This document shows positions 21,876 through 32,508 of a stretch of DNA of 64,000 bases, piece by piece (the stretch's first letter is position 1; each line of letters starts with the position of its first letter). The notes beneath the pieces are model-generated. The model saw only the letters and a program-made list of their open reading frames with translations. It was not told the origin of the DNA and did not search any database. The position numbers and the translations under genes are program-made. This stretch comes from Paraescarpia echinospica. Its lineage: Eukaryota; Annelida; Polychaeta; Sabellida; Siboglinidae. Location of the stretch: NCBI GenBank assembly GCA_020002185.1, contig CM034543.1, positions 34,244,282 to 34,308,281 on the forward strand, in the 5' to 3' direction.

Positions 21876-24800
21876 TCATTCCTCAATGAGCCTCTTCGGC
21901 AGAATACCAAAATTAACGCGAGTCGAATGACGAGGTACCACGGGCTGATCAACAGGGACAGGCGGTTCATCGTTCATGGCTTCGTCAGGCTTGTATTCGT
22001 CAACGTCGGGAATGGGCAAGTCGGGAACACCGTTGTCGTGTTGCTGCTGATCCGTTTTGGTAGGACGTTCAGTCGCGAGGACAGCAGAATGCTTCAGATT
22101 GCGCCGGCGGTTCGTTGTTGGAACGGAACGCGACTTCAGCTGATCTTCGTGTCGGCAGCAATGTCCATCAGGTCCTTGGACAATGAACAATTTCTTTCCG
22201 ACATGATCAGTCACTTTTCGAGCCACCCATTTTGGACGATTTTTGGTGAAATCTCTAATGGACATTTGCACCGATTGAGAATTTCGGCTTGGCTGGCAAT
22301 GTTGATTTCTTCTGTTTTCTCTTTGTGCACATGTGGTTGTAGAACGGAGAGATAAGACCGCAGCTGGTGTCCAAACGTCAGTTCAGCTGGAGTACGACCA
22401 GTCATGCAATTTGGAGTGGCACGGTATTGCTCGAGAAATTATCGCAATGCTAGATGTTTCGACTTCCTCTCCCCTCTGACAGCTCGTTTCATGGCCTGTT
22501 TGAAAATACCAACAAGCCGTTCAGCTTCACCGTTCGATGGTGGGTGAAATGGCGCAGAAGTCAGATGTGTGATCGAGTGTGCATTGCACCAGTCAGCGAA
22601 CGTCTTTGAGGCGAACTGGAGGTCATTGTCGGATACAATTGTCCCAGGCAGGCCCCAGATAGCAAACAAGTCATCAAGCGCGGACGTAGTAGTCTCAGAT
22701 GTTGGATACTTGTTTAATTTAAGAACGTGCGGCCATTTCGAGTGGGCATCCATTACGACCAACCACATGTCATTTAGGAACGGACCGACAAAATCAATAT
22801 GATGCCATGGGCGGTCTGGAAAGGGCCATGCAGACAGATTTTCAGGTTGATTTGGGCCTGTTTCGGTGCAAACTGTGCAGTCCTTGCAGTGGGCGGCGAT
22901 GTCGACCTCGATATTAGACCACCACACATGCATGCATGCGAGCGACTTCATGCGCACTATTCCAATGTGCGTCAAGTGCAGCATGTTGAGGACCCTAGCA
23001 CGAAGTGCAGTCGAAATGATCACTCGGGAGTCGCGTAGAAAGACACCATCCTTCGCTGTGATCTCCGTCTGGGCGTTCAGGTAAGTACGAAATGTGTCCT
23101 TATCCTGATTATGCGGCCACGTGGATGGCCACCCATTTGCAACGAAGTCTAGCACCTTTGCCAGAATCGGGTCCTTTCTGGTGTAGTCGGCGACTGTTTT
23201 CGCAGAGAGGGGCAAATGGAGAATTACCTGAATGAGAGACAGAGCATCTGCGTTGGCGTGATCAGCAGACTGTCTGTAGACAATGTGGTAATCGTAGCCC
23301 ATCAATATCAGTGCCCATCACTGGTAAACTCTTCTCCGGACTAAAGATGGCCAGCAGAGGTTTGTGAGCTGGAAGTGGCGACCACTCAGGTACTGATGGA
23401 ATTTTCTCACACCGAAAATTATTGACAGGGCCTCCTTCTCCAGCTGGCTGTAATTCTTCTCTGCCGACGTCAGCGTTTTGGAGGTGAAGGCGATCGGTTC
23501 CTCAGTGCCATCCAGTGCACACTGAGAAATAACAGCCCCGATGCCATAAGGCGATGCATCGGCGGCCAGAGATATCGGCCTAGTTGGATCGTAGTGGATC
23601 AAGCGCGTTTTCTGGGCCAGCATCTCCTTCAGTCGGTTGAACGCCTGGTCGCACTTAGCGGACCAGGCCCATTTGACATCCTGTCTGCACAGTCGGATAG
23701 AGAATGGTGGCAAGAACTTTCCGTAATAGTTCAGCTTGCCGATGAAGCTTTCCAGCTGTTTAACGTTCTCGGGCGTCGGAAACTTGACGATGGCGTTCAC
23801 GAGTCCTTAGACTGCTGAGATCACCTGTCCTAGGTATGTGACCTGCTGTTGGAAGAACTCGCACTTGTCAAGTCGCAGTTTCATTCCACACTCGTTCAAC
23901 GCAGAGAGGATCTGCTTGAGGTTTTGCATGCCTTCGTCCGTGCGGTGACGATCAGATCGTCCAGGTATGCAGTCACATATGGAATGCCGGAGACCAGATT
24001 GGTGTCCAAACGACAATCGATTGTACTGGAACAGTCCTTTTTGCGTGTTTATGATGAGGAGTTGCTTAGTGGCATCATCTAGCTCTATTTGTAGATATGC
24101 ATAGGACATGTCAAGCTTTGAAAAATGCTGTCCTCCTTGCAGCTTGGCAAACAGTTCGTCTACCCTCGGAATGGGGTGATGTGCAGCTGAGGATTTAGTC
24201 ACTTTATAGTCTCCGCAGATGCGCACTTTCCCGTTCGGCTTCAGCACGATGACAATGGGCGTCGCCCATTCACTGTGATCGACACGAGTTATGATGCCCA
24301 AATCCTCGAGACGATGTAGCTCTTTGTCAACGGCATCCATGCGACTGAATGGTACTGGTCTCAGTTTGTAGAACTTGGTGACGGCATCTTCTTTCAGTAG
24401 AAGCCGTGCTTTCACTTTAGTGCAGAGCCCCAATCCCGGCGCGATGACAGCTGGGTACTGGTCTAGGACCCTCTGTAGGTCGCGATCACACTGTTCGATT
24501 ACATTGCAGTCAGTGGTGGATGGTAATGCAATAGCAGTACTGCTGTAGAGCAAGGCATTCACATCAACTTGGAATGCTTTGATCCAGTCAAGCAAGAAAA
24601 GAGACGCGCCTGCCTTTCCGACGACGATCAGTGGAAAAGTCCGATTGGCCCCACTGCAGGACACAGTGACAGTGCATTGTCCTTTGACTGGTATCGGTTG
24701 CTTGCCATAACCGAAAAGTCGGACCTTTGACGGCGTTAAATGTCGCGATTCGATGCGCTTCCAAATATCCGGGCCAACGAGCGATACAGCAGCCCCATTA

Positions 24801-25810
24801 TCCACTTCGAAGTGTAGGTCGACGTTTTAGATTTGCAATAAAATCTGCGGTTTATTGACGCATGTGGAAGTGGAGAGCACCTCAACTGCGATAGTCTCTA
24901 CTTTTTTTTACCGTGTGTTGAGCCATTTTTCCTTTTCTGACGGGCTTTCCAGAAAACCTGCACACAGCCTGTATGTGTCCTTTACGGTCGCACCCGTAGC
25001 AGACGGTGTCGATGAATGGACAGTCTCTGTGGTGATGAGCAGGCGAACCACATCGATAGCAGACTTTCTGGTCTCTCCTGTTAGGTTGACTGTTAGCCCG
25101 GCCCTTTTCTCCGTGATCAGGTCGCTGTTTAACTCGGAAGCGTTGCTTCTGGCGAGACGGGTGACTTTGACGAACAGCGTGCACCTCCTGCTGAGGGTGG
25201 CCTGTTGTTTGTTCGTGCATTTCGTTCAGCTCTTTGCTAAATAGTTCTGCCATTTTAGCACACTGTAGTACGTTCGTCAGTGATGCGTCTGTTTCTTTCA
25301 GTATTGCTGTATAAAAGTGTGCCCATTACAAGCCTATCTTGTAGTGCATTGTCCTGGCACTGCTCTTCGAAGTCACACTCTTTGGTTTTAGTGCGCAGTT
25401 CGGCCAGGAAATCAGTGATGGATTGAACTTCCTGCTGAACCGTGCGGAAGATGTTGAGACGCGCAGCAAGAAAGTTACGCTTTTCCTCGAAACGCAGTTT
25501 AAGAGCCGCTTTCACTTCTTTGTAGGACCCTTAGTCAGTAGATACTAAAGAAGTGCAAATGTTTCTTGTGACATGGTTGAACACAGAACAGCCTTTTTCT
25601 TTGGGTCTGTTGTGATGTTGTTTGAGTCGAAGTAGAACCCCGCACGCATCAAGTAGAACGACCATCGCTCTCTTTCTGGGTCGAACCGGTCAAACTGGCG
25701 TGCCATGCTTGAATGACAGTCAGTACACAGACACTCAGACAGTAGGCTATTGTCTGCAGTTCAGAGCCAGTTCAGGCATATACTCACTGAAGCATGTCGA
25801 CACAGTTTCT
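21876..25810 (-). pseudogene. gypsy-2 gag-pol (broken)
   Basis: From the 5' end on the minus strand: gag capsid region from about 25800, with a stop near 25535. Two zinc knuckles (CYRCGSPAHHHRDC and CYGCDRKGHIQAVC) lie at about 25080-24960. The protease active-site triplet reads DNG, not DTG or DSG, near 24800, followed by RT. The RT frame shifts near 23960, so the YLDD segment is in another frame. RT ends and RNase H begins from 23800, with a break near 23330. The integrase zinc and DDE regions lie at 23305-22439, then a C-terminal region to 21876. Domain order and similarity to gypsy-1 are clear; no intact polyprotein is possible. Confidence 0.85.
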
Positions 25811-25824
25811 AGGTAGTTGAAAAC

Positions 25825-25843
25825 AATCCCACTTCTGACACTA
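25825..25843 (-). other. gypsy-2 primer-binding site, tRNA-Leu type
   Basis: The minus strand reads TAGTGTCAGAAGTGGGATT just inside the 5' LTR. Except for A in place of G in the initial TGG, it matches the complement of the tRNA-Leu 3' end, as in gypsy-1. Confidence 0.7.
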
Positions 25844-25845
25844 AC

Positions 25846-26119
25846 TTTTGTGTACTTATATGCTAGTGAATATCACCAAACAGTGAGTATATTTAGAGAA
25901 CAGTTTAATACTGGCAGAACAACTAAGAAAACATGTGGTCACTTCCACAAAACAAGATGGCAGACACTGTAAAAGTAATTGGTCAGTGTCTGGTCAATGG
26001 TCACTAGAAGGTGGTTCAATAATAACAATGGCACATGTCTAGACATGTGCCACTGACATCAAATAGCATAGACTGCAATGTCAGTGAATACAACATAGTT
26101 CATATATCGTGGAATTACA
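25846..26119 (-). repeat. gypsy-2 5' LTR
   Basis: About 274 bp, partner of 21587-21840, followed on the right by the GAAAC target duplicate. Confidence 0.8.
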
Positions 26120-26235
26120 GAAACCATAATTTCTGTACTGATTTTCTTTACCATACTGTACTAATTTCTGCAAAATGCTCTTTTTGTTACCAACCCCCAA
26201 CACCAGATTTAGGGTGGTGACGCCACTGAAAGTAC

Positions 26236-26401
26236 CTGATCTCGTAATGCCTGTCGTCGACGTTAATGGGTTCGTTGTCCCTAAACCAGGTCATGGTTGG
26301 TTCGGGGTAAGAATCCACAATCATCGTAAGGTTGACCTCTGGTTCAGCCTCAGCGGCCACTATGAGATCTTTCACGGGATGCAGGTAAACGAACGTCTTT
26401 T
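26236..26401 (-). CDS. VEGFR-like receptor exon: Ig domain 4, first half
   Basis: Acceptor TTTGTTTGTAG; donor ATCAG|GTACTT. Phase 1 in, phase 2 out. It begins EKTFVYLHPVKD, then LTMIVDSYPEPTMTWFRDNE, the B-C strand pattern with the canonical tryptophan but no first cysteine, and ends HYEI. VEGFR domain 4 has the same cysteine-free KAFPSPEVVW pattern. Upstream exon 26887-27076, downstream 20638-20762 across gypsy-2. Confidence 0.87.
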
Positions 26402-26886
26402 CTACAAACAAACAGTTCACCGTATTAACCTTATTTAAATCTAAACTTTTTTACAATACATATTCACTTGCTTGCATACTAAAAACAGCATTGTACACTA
26501 TAGAATGAAATAACTCCAAAATTCATTAACAAAAATAGGTAGACAAACATGCTTTCTGCAAACCAACATTTTATAATGAAAACCTTATTTAAATATATTT
26601 TATAAAGTTCATCGTCACTTGCATGCATGCTAAAACTAACATTCTACATGATAGAATTAAATATTTCCAAAATGCACTGACCAGCAAAATAGACAGACAA
26701 ACATGTTTTCTGCAAACCAGTGTAATTGTGGTAGCCCTACTTTAATGTTTTGACAGTCTCACTTTAACAGTATATATTCACTTGCAAATATACTCAAAAT
26801 TGCATTCTACATTAGAGAGCTAAATACACATTTGTACTTCTGAAATACATGTAATTATTATTATAATTTAACCTTTAACAACTTAC
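26402..26886. other. Intron with a diverged ~190-bp duplication
   Basis: TACACTATAGAATGAAATAACTCC near 26490 is echoed by TACATGATAGAATTAAATATTTCC near 26645. AATAGGTAGACAAACATGCTTTCTGCAAACCA near 26534 is echoed near 26689. A roughly 155-bp unit appears twice. No coding. Confidence 0.5.
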
Positions 26887-27076
26887 CATATACGTAAATA
26901 CTCGTGTTTTGAAAGTTGACCTTCCTGTCGTGGTTCTTCACAGTGCAACGGTAAACACCCTCGTCCGATTTCCGAACATTCCGTACATCAAGTGTACTCA
27001 CAACTTCATCATAACGAAAGCTGTTCCTCGCCATCGATTTCCGTTGTGGAGTAGTGATTCGGATTCGGTCAGAATG
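26887..27076 (-). CDS. VEGFR-like receptor exon: Ig domain 3, second half
   Basis: Acceptor AACTTTGTAG; donor TATATG|GTAAGT. Phase 0 in, phase 1 out. It encodes a positively charged stretch (RIRITTPQRKSMARN), then STLDVRNVRKSDEGVYRCTV with the second Ig cysteine, and NTSIYVY as last strand. VEGFR domain 3 has the same layout: a basic C-D region, STL.I..V, G.YTC and NTSV. Domain 3 is part of the ligand contact surface in vertebrate receptors. Confidence 0.9.
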
Positions 27077-27752
27077 CTACAAAGTTAGACTTGATTAATT
27101 TAGTCATGTTACTGGTTTGGTTATTTTGGGTTATAACTTAGCAGATGTTGGAAACTAAATTACATTTCATGGGAAAACAAACAAACACACAATCTATGTA
27201 ATATACTAAAGATACTAGCCGATGTCATGTAACAGTTACATTATGTTACACAGAACTGAATGAAAAGATGCTGTAATTTGAGTATCTTTCAACATGAAAA
27301 TGTCAATTTACGTGAATTTTATTGCATGTTAAATGGAATGTATTCTATCACCTAAATCACAATCCGCATATCTGACCGGACACGGCAAAATGGATATTAA
27401 TTTGCGAAATTGTAACATATAGTTTTGTACCTTTCTGGATTTCACAGACTACAACCTTTACAATGATACCTTATTTGTTGCAATATCTTCAGTAGTTTTT
27501 GATTTATTGCTAAGCAATTAATTAAATTAAGCAAAATTAAGGTGATTTTTTTAGAAAATATGTTTAAAAATAGGTCAATGTGAAAAAACAAAGCCCATAG
27601 CAACCATATAGTTAGTATTATTTGTCGAGGAAAATTCACCGGACATTGAAAGGTGATATCATAATGTATGAATTTCTGCTCAAATCGCAACATTGATGGG
27701 ACATGACCTGGCCAGCTAGTTTGGTTTATCGGCAGAATAGGTCAGTGAAACT
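27077..27752. other. Intron, no exon recognised
   Basis: AT-rich; the 83-residue minus frame at 27442-27693 is of low complexity and hydrophobic by composition, without splice support. Confidence 0.4.
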
Positions 27753-27825
27753 GTGGGACAAGCGGTTAGTGCTGGACTGTCGATCAGAGGAACCGGGGTT
27801 CGAACTCTAGTGCCGGCTGGGCCGC
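27753..27825 (+). other. tRNA-like sequence (SINE head or tRNA pseudogene)
   Basis: GGACAAGCGGTTAGTGCTGG resembles a pol III A box and GGGTTCGAACTC a B box, about 30 bp apart, in the order expected of tRNA or a tRNA-derived SINE. It is cut off at 27827 by the LTR-like repeat. Confidence 0.5.
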
Positions 27826-27827
27826 GG

Positions 27828-28979
27828 TGTCACAAAGTGGTTTGTGTAGAATTTAATCACGCTTTAGAACAGTGGTTTTGTTTACAAAGTATTTCTGCTG
27901 CCATCTCTGGTATGTATTGTCGCTGAGGTATACGCTGGTGCCCTCTGGCGATTAAGGCGTATAACGTTTTAACTGCCGACGTGTCAGATTTAATTAATTT
28001 CATTTGTAGCGTACACCAGTAATTCTACGGTTAGGTATATCAAATTTGGTACCAGTAGAAATTATTTAACATGACTGGTAATATGGTGACCTGTCAAACT
28101 ACTTATGTTGTGGTTATAAGAAGATTATATTATGAACTTTTAAAAGTTGTTTACAGAAATGTAGGTGTGAGAAACACTAGGGTCACACCTAGCTTATGAA
28201 TAGAGTGCGTGTTTTTTAAAATTATGGATTAATTCGTGAGAGTTGGAATGTACGATGAACATTGTGGTATCCGGCTCGATACAGGGAATCCAGTGATATT
28301 AATTATGTAAGTAATTCACGTAAGTTAAAGATTGAATGAGCACTTATATAGCCAAACGTTTAGCTGGCAAAATCTATTTTAAACTCAGCGAGTTGAATGG
28401 ATTGGTTCGATGTGTGAACGGTTTCGGGAGCCGGTTTTTGAAGCGACTTTAATATGTATTAAGTGTCGTAATTGGTCAGACTAACTTCCGGCCATCAAGC
28501 TGTATAAGGGCAGGACGGCCATTCGAGGCGAGACGAACATTTGAGCAGAAGAAAGTGTTGCACTCTCGTCTCCAGGAATTGGGCTGAAATGTGTGTCCGC
28601 CCAACGCCTGTGGTAAATACTTCTACGATTTCAACAGTACTGATTAGTTGTGAGGCGCTGCACTTCTCACGCGTTGAAGAAGACTGAGCGATAACCGCCT
28701 GCAGTTCCGTTTTGACGTGATCTTCGAATGCGAGGCCACCACCGTTTCGTCTGCTAGCTGTCGTAACACAGACTCCGTGACATACCTTCTCAACATCGCC
28801 GACGTTGTAACATCGTTTCCGTGTTGTTGCCTGGTGTTTCGCGCGGGATCGACAAGGCAGATCTGAGTCGCCTGCTTTCGTCTACGTGTACGAGAATTCG
28901 TTCACCGAACGCTGAGCGACTTTCGTCCTGACATCTCGCCGAACGCGACCGAGGCGAACGTTGACATTCGCACATCACG
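27828..28979 (+). mobile_element. LTR-like interspersed repeat, copy B
   Basis: Second copy of 4415-5594, same orientation, with small deletions (for example at about 27890 and 28866). The TATA-like box is altered to TGTATAAGG near 28500. It lies in the intron between the two halves of Ig domain 3. Confidence 0.6.
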
Positions 28980-28984
28980 CTGTG

Positions 28985-29103
28985 TCAAAACTTGGGCAAT
29001 TTTGTTCACCCTACGTTGCCTGTGTCTATCGGAAGAGACACTAAGCCATTGATCCCTTCTGTCTGGTGTCTATGCCAGGGGAAGTAAAAGATCCCACGTA
29101 GGG
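28985..29103 (+). mobile_element. SINE family 2 fragment
   Basis: Starts with CTTGGGCAATTTTGTTCAC and continues with GTCT(A/T)TCGGAAGAGACA, GTCTGGTGTC and GATCCCACGTAGGG. A longer, inverted copy with a tRNA-like head is at 58905-59100. The head is missing here, possibly replaced by the LTR-like repeat that ends at 28979. Confidence 0.6.
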
Positions 29104-29295
29104 AATGGAAAAAACCTGTTGTGGACTCACTGAGTGGTGGTTTCATTTCTCAAACCCATATTACAATAATGGTCAACTGCTTGACCAATGGTCATTAATG
29201 GAAGAAGAACTTAATACTCGGTTCATTGTGGCTGGTGACATATACGCCTTGTTATATTTTGGGAGACTTCGTGAACTCATGCGACTGCGCCTTAC

Positions 29296-29435
29296 CTCGT
29301 CTGACGGATATGTCCAGGCGTAGTGAACGTTGACGCCACTCTGTACTCGAACAGTGCAGCGCACATGAATGTGTTCCCCAACCAGGACACGGGAGTGATT
29401 CGCCTCGAGCTCAGGCTGGAGGGTCAACGTCTCCG
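29296..29435 (-). CDS. VEGFR-like receptor exon: Ig domain 3, first half
   Basis: Acceptor TTTGTGTTTTTAG; donor GACGAG|GTAAGG. Phase 1 in, phase 0 out. It encodes ETLTLQPELEANHSRVLVGE, then the first Ig cysteine in HVRCTVRVQ, and VHYAWTYPSDE. The W(S/E/T)YPS signature in the C strand is characteristic of VEGFR domain 3. The exon upstream should encode domain 2; the only such exon in this window is on the opposite strand at 41628-41877, and its phase fits. Confidence 0.9.
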
Positions 29436-30250
29436 CTAAAAACACAAAACTGTCTATTAATAATAATGTTTTTTTCAGACAAAAGTCCATATGTATACAT
29501 AAAATACAAGTAAAGAATACAAAGATATAGACACACATCTACTGTAAAACCTGTCTTAGCGGTCCATAACGATAACCTGGATATAACGGTCACTTTTGAA
29601 AGTCCCGAATGACTTCCTATTAGTTTGCACTGCCCACTACCTGTCCACAACGATAACCTGTCCATTGCATATAACGGTCAGTGCTTGCGGGCAGGTCAAA
29701 GGGAATTCATAATTTCCCTGAATAAAACGTCATTGCGTCGGTGTCATTGTAATATTTACCTATTACAATGGCATGTAGCTCAAATTGTATTGATAAGAGA
29801 AGCCATTGAAGCGGGCTGTTGTAATATTTACCTAGGCGGCTTGGCATAGCTGGAGAGACTGCTTAGATAAATATTAAAATTACTTGGAGGGCATGATTGA
29901 TTTCAACATGGCCCAAAAGAAAAATGATGGTGTGCACATCTGGCACCAGCCGATTTGCATACTGGACTTTGTGCAAGACAACAGCACACGGAGGCCTCCA
30001 ATTAGCTGGAGGCTAATTTATGCAAGGACATGTTATTTACTCCCGTGGGGAGAACCAAATCAACCAATCAGCGCGCACTGAAGCGCGTCCCTCCGGAGAA
30101 TCCCAAGCTGATCCCGCACTCCATTTGCGAAAGCATAAAGGCGCAGACGTGTGTCTAATTTGATACGAGTTTGTATTTGTTCTTTGCTTTTGCACGATCA
30201 TTTGTGTCTTCTCGTCCGTTGGTTCAGCTACGAGTCGTCGCTGCATCGAG
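29436..30250. other. No exon recognised
   Basis: The 29530-29700 part holds two copies of an ACGATAACCTG(G/T) word with ATAACGGTCA and starts ACTGTAAAACCTGTCTTAGC, reminiscent of a pogo-type end, but no partner end was found. The 29720-29850 part has TAATATTTACCTA twice. From 29.9 kb base composition becomes more GC-rich. Confidence 0.4.
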
Positions 30251-30306
30251 GTGATTTAGACGTCTCTCAGCTGGATTGAGCTGAGTATTTTCGTTTCATA
30301 TTTGAT

Positions 30307-30543
30307 TTGCGTTTAATTATCACCATTTTGACATCTCGTGGTTTGAATTCGTCGTCGGCGTGTTCCCCGATTTCTGTTCTGTGTATCGGTCACAGTCATG
30401 TTTCATGGCTGCGTACGTTCGTAGAATCGGCAGATCTCTTTGCCGGATTCGAAGTTCAGGGCCGCCCGTGCGATGTCCAGTTTCTAGGTCATCGTGGGGC
30501 GACCCTGGAGACGTTGTCGCGCTTACATTTATCTGGGCGTTAA
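30307..30543 (+). pseudogene. SGNH-hydrolase-like N-terminal fragment
   Basis: A 78-residue frame contains VLCIGHSHVSWLRTFV followed by FEVQGRPCDVQFLGHRGATL. This resembles the G-[DN]-S-H-V-x-x-L opening and the G-x-x-G block of SGNH-fold proteins found in some invertebrate transposons such as Ngaro-type elements. The frame stops where a LINE 3' end (other strand) begins. Function cannot be assigned; it may be a transposon relic. Confidence 0.35.
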
Positions 30544-30546
30544 ATT

Positions 30547-30787
30547 TTATCCAGGTGATGTTTATATATATCTGTATCTGTATTTTGACTGGCCAAATGT
30601 CCTATGGACACATCACGCCAGTGCGCATGGTGGCTCTTATGGATTAATTTTTTACATGTTGGGCTAGACTAATCTGGAATGAATTCAGTGATGTACTTGA
30701 TACAATGCTTGGAGGTAGAGAATTCCACTCTTTTATTGTGACTGGGAAAAAGCTGTTTCCAAATATGTTTGTCGAGTGCCTGATTTG
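30547..30787 (-). mobile_element. LINE-A, 3' end (separated from its body by the MULE insertion)
   Basis: On the minus strand the ORF2 C-terminus continues here: QIRHSTNIFG, then SFFPVTIKEWNSLPP and a stop at 30646-30644, followed by a short 3' UTR. The codons for QIR are the copy of the 9-bp target site also present at 37617-37625, where the LINE body ends. Confidence 0.85.
30779..30787. repeat. MULE target-site duplication, left
   Basis: CCTGATTTG, identical to 37617-37625. The LINE reading frame is continuous across the site if the element and one copy are removed. Confidence 0.9.
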
Positions 30788-30920
30788 AATGCCAGACAAC
30801 TCGGCCCACGGACAACTCGGCCCGAGACGACTCGGCCCGGGCCGAGTTGTCTCGAGACATCTCGGCCCCATTCTGAGACAACTCGGCCCCCATCCTGAGA
30901 CAACTCGGCCCCCGCAAGTC
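30788..30920. repeat. MULE left terminal inverted repeat
   Basis: Made of repeated GACAACTCGGCCC units with GAGAC spacers, including the palindromic centre CTCGGCCCGGGCCGAG. It pairs with 37490-37616 over about 120 bp with scattered mismatches. The outermost 8 or so bases differ between the ends. Confidence 0.88.
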
Positions 30921-31045
30921 GGCTCGATGAAAACTTAATGCGTGTGTGCGTGTGTGTATTTTTTCTCAAAGACAATGGGAATTCATCTGCCTTTCATACT
31001 TTTTCATCGAGCCGACCTGATGAGGCCGAGTTGTCTCGAGACGAT
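30913..31045. repeat. Inverted repeat inside the MULE left end
   Basis: AAGTCGGCTCGATGAAAA near 30915 is answered by TTTTTCATCGAGCCGACCTG near 31000, followed by GGCCGAGTTGTCTCGAGAC. The left end can therefore fold on itself, and part of the terminal repeat is present a second time in reverse. Confidence 0.75.
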
Positions 31046-31531
31046 AAATATTTAACATAATTATTTATTCATATTTAAACTAACTAAGCCACCCAACGGT
31101 CTTTGATCAGAGTTTTTTATCAGATCGCATGAATGTTCAGTTATTCACATGTACTCCGAGAGTACGTAGCATGCCAATTACCCCGTTGTGTCGTTTCATA
31201 GATCAAAACACACACATAGGGTGTTTGAACTTCAGCACTTTCTGACAAGACTGGTTTACCTTCCCTTTGATGACGAGTACATGAATTAAAATAGCTCAGA
31301 GTCGATAGTTACCGAGCAGATCTTGAGTGTCAGTTTTGCACAAGCCAAGTTCGAAACAGCTGAATGCTTACGATAGGTGTGTGACGCATATATTGATATT
31401 GCTCCTTGTGAATGTCCATACTATAATCACTTCCCCAAAATCTAAGTTGTTAGCATATATTCCAGTTGTTTGCATAATCTTCGTTGTTATTGAAAGTGTG
31501 AAAATATCAGTCGGATGATACATTCTGACAA

Positions 31532-31779
31532 CTTCAGAATTATCTGCTCAACGAAACAATGACGGAGTCGCAAGCGAGTTACCCCTCTGTGTCCATTCAC
31601 ACATTTATACTGTCGTAGTAAACAAGAAGCCGACAAACAACTACAACTACATTCGCTTCAGAATTATCTGCTCAACGAAACAATGACGGAGTCGCAAGCG
31701 AGTTACCCCTCTGTGTCCATTCACACATTTATACTGTAGTAAACAAGAAGCCGACAAACAACTACAACTACATTCCCTT
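31532..31779. repeat. 124-bp tandem duplication in the MULE
   Basis: The unit starting CTTCAGAATTATCTGCTCAA occurs at 31532-31655 and 31656-31779, almost identical; a third start (CTTCAGAAGTATCTGC) follows at once. Next to it an approximately 40-bp unit ending GATCATA(G/A)TTG is duplicated at 31825-31910. This is in the presumed promoter-proximal region of the element. Confidence 0.8.
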
Positions 31780-32508
31780 CAGAAGTATCTGCTTATTTAC
31801 TATTTTACGTTAATGTATTTACACCCTGAACAATATTTACTATATTTACTTTATGATCATAGTTGCTACCAATATTTACTACATTTACTTTACGATCATA
31901 ATTGTTACCATATAGCCCTATAATAATTGTTTATCTTTTGCGCCATTTGTATCTTAGAATTATATATGATGTACAAAAAGGCTATATAGAGCCGAGGACA
32001 ATGACAGTATAATGCATACGGTATGTTGATCGATTCACTGGATATTTTTATTTAAACGATGGACTATCTCTGAGTAAAAATAACAAGCACCAAAATACAC
32101 ATGTTGTTTTGAATATTAACTGACATATATTGAGCATTTATAAACGTATGGGCTGAACTGGAACTAGCAGATGACATGATCGAATATGTGTTCTAACACA
32201 AATTAATCGGTTTTCTTTAGTAGGTAAATTATACAGAAGAGGCAGCTAGAAACCACTGCCGCTTGACATTATCTTAACACCTATCCTTTGATAAAGACAG
32301 CAGTAAACCTAATTGTGGTAGGATTAACGGTCGTCCGCGTACTGTACACCATAGAAGGCAGCAGCCGGTACGTCCGCCCGCTGACGGGGTACAATGGTCT
32401 GGTCAGAAGCCATTCATTGGTCAAGAAGGTGTCAGTGCGGTGTGAGCCATGAAGGCTACTGGTTGCTATATAAGTGCGTCAAATCAATCATTAATTACAA
32501 CAACAATT

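Larger units (their letters stand above)
21587..26119 (-). mobile_element. Ty3/gypsy LTR retrotransposon (gypsy-2)
   Basis: Direct repeats at 21587-21840 and 25846-26119 share GTGTACTTATATGCTAGTGA and most of the following 230 bp. The longer right copy has an extra 20 bp or so near 26035, where ACATGTCTAGACATGT forms a palindrome. GAAAC flanks both outer ends (21582-21586 and 26120-26124). The interior codes on the minus strand for gag, protease, RT, RNase H and integrase of the same lineage as gypsy-1. The element lies in the intron between the two halves of Ig domain 4 (20762 and 26236), only 117 bp from the exon on the right. The exact LTR starts are uncertain by a few bases. Confidence 0.9.
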
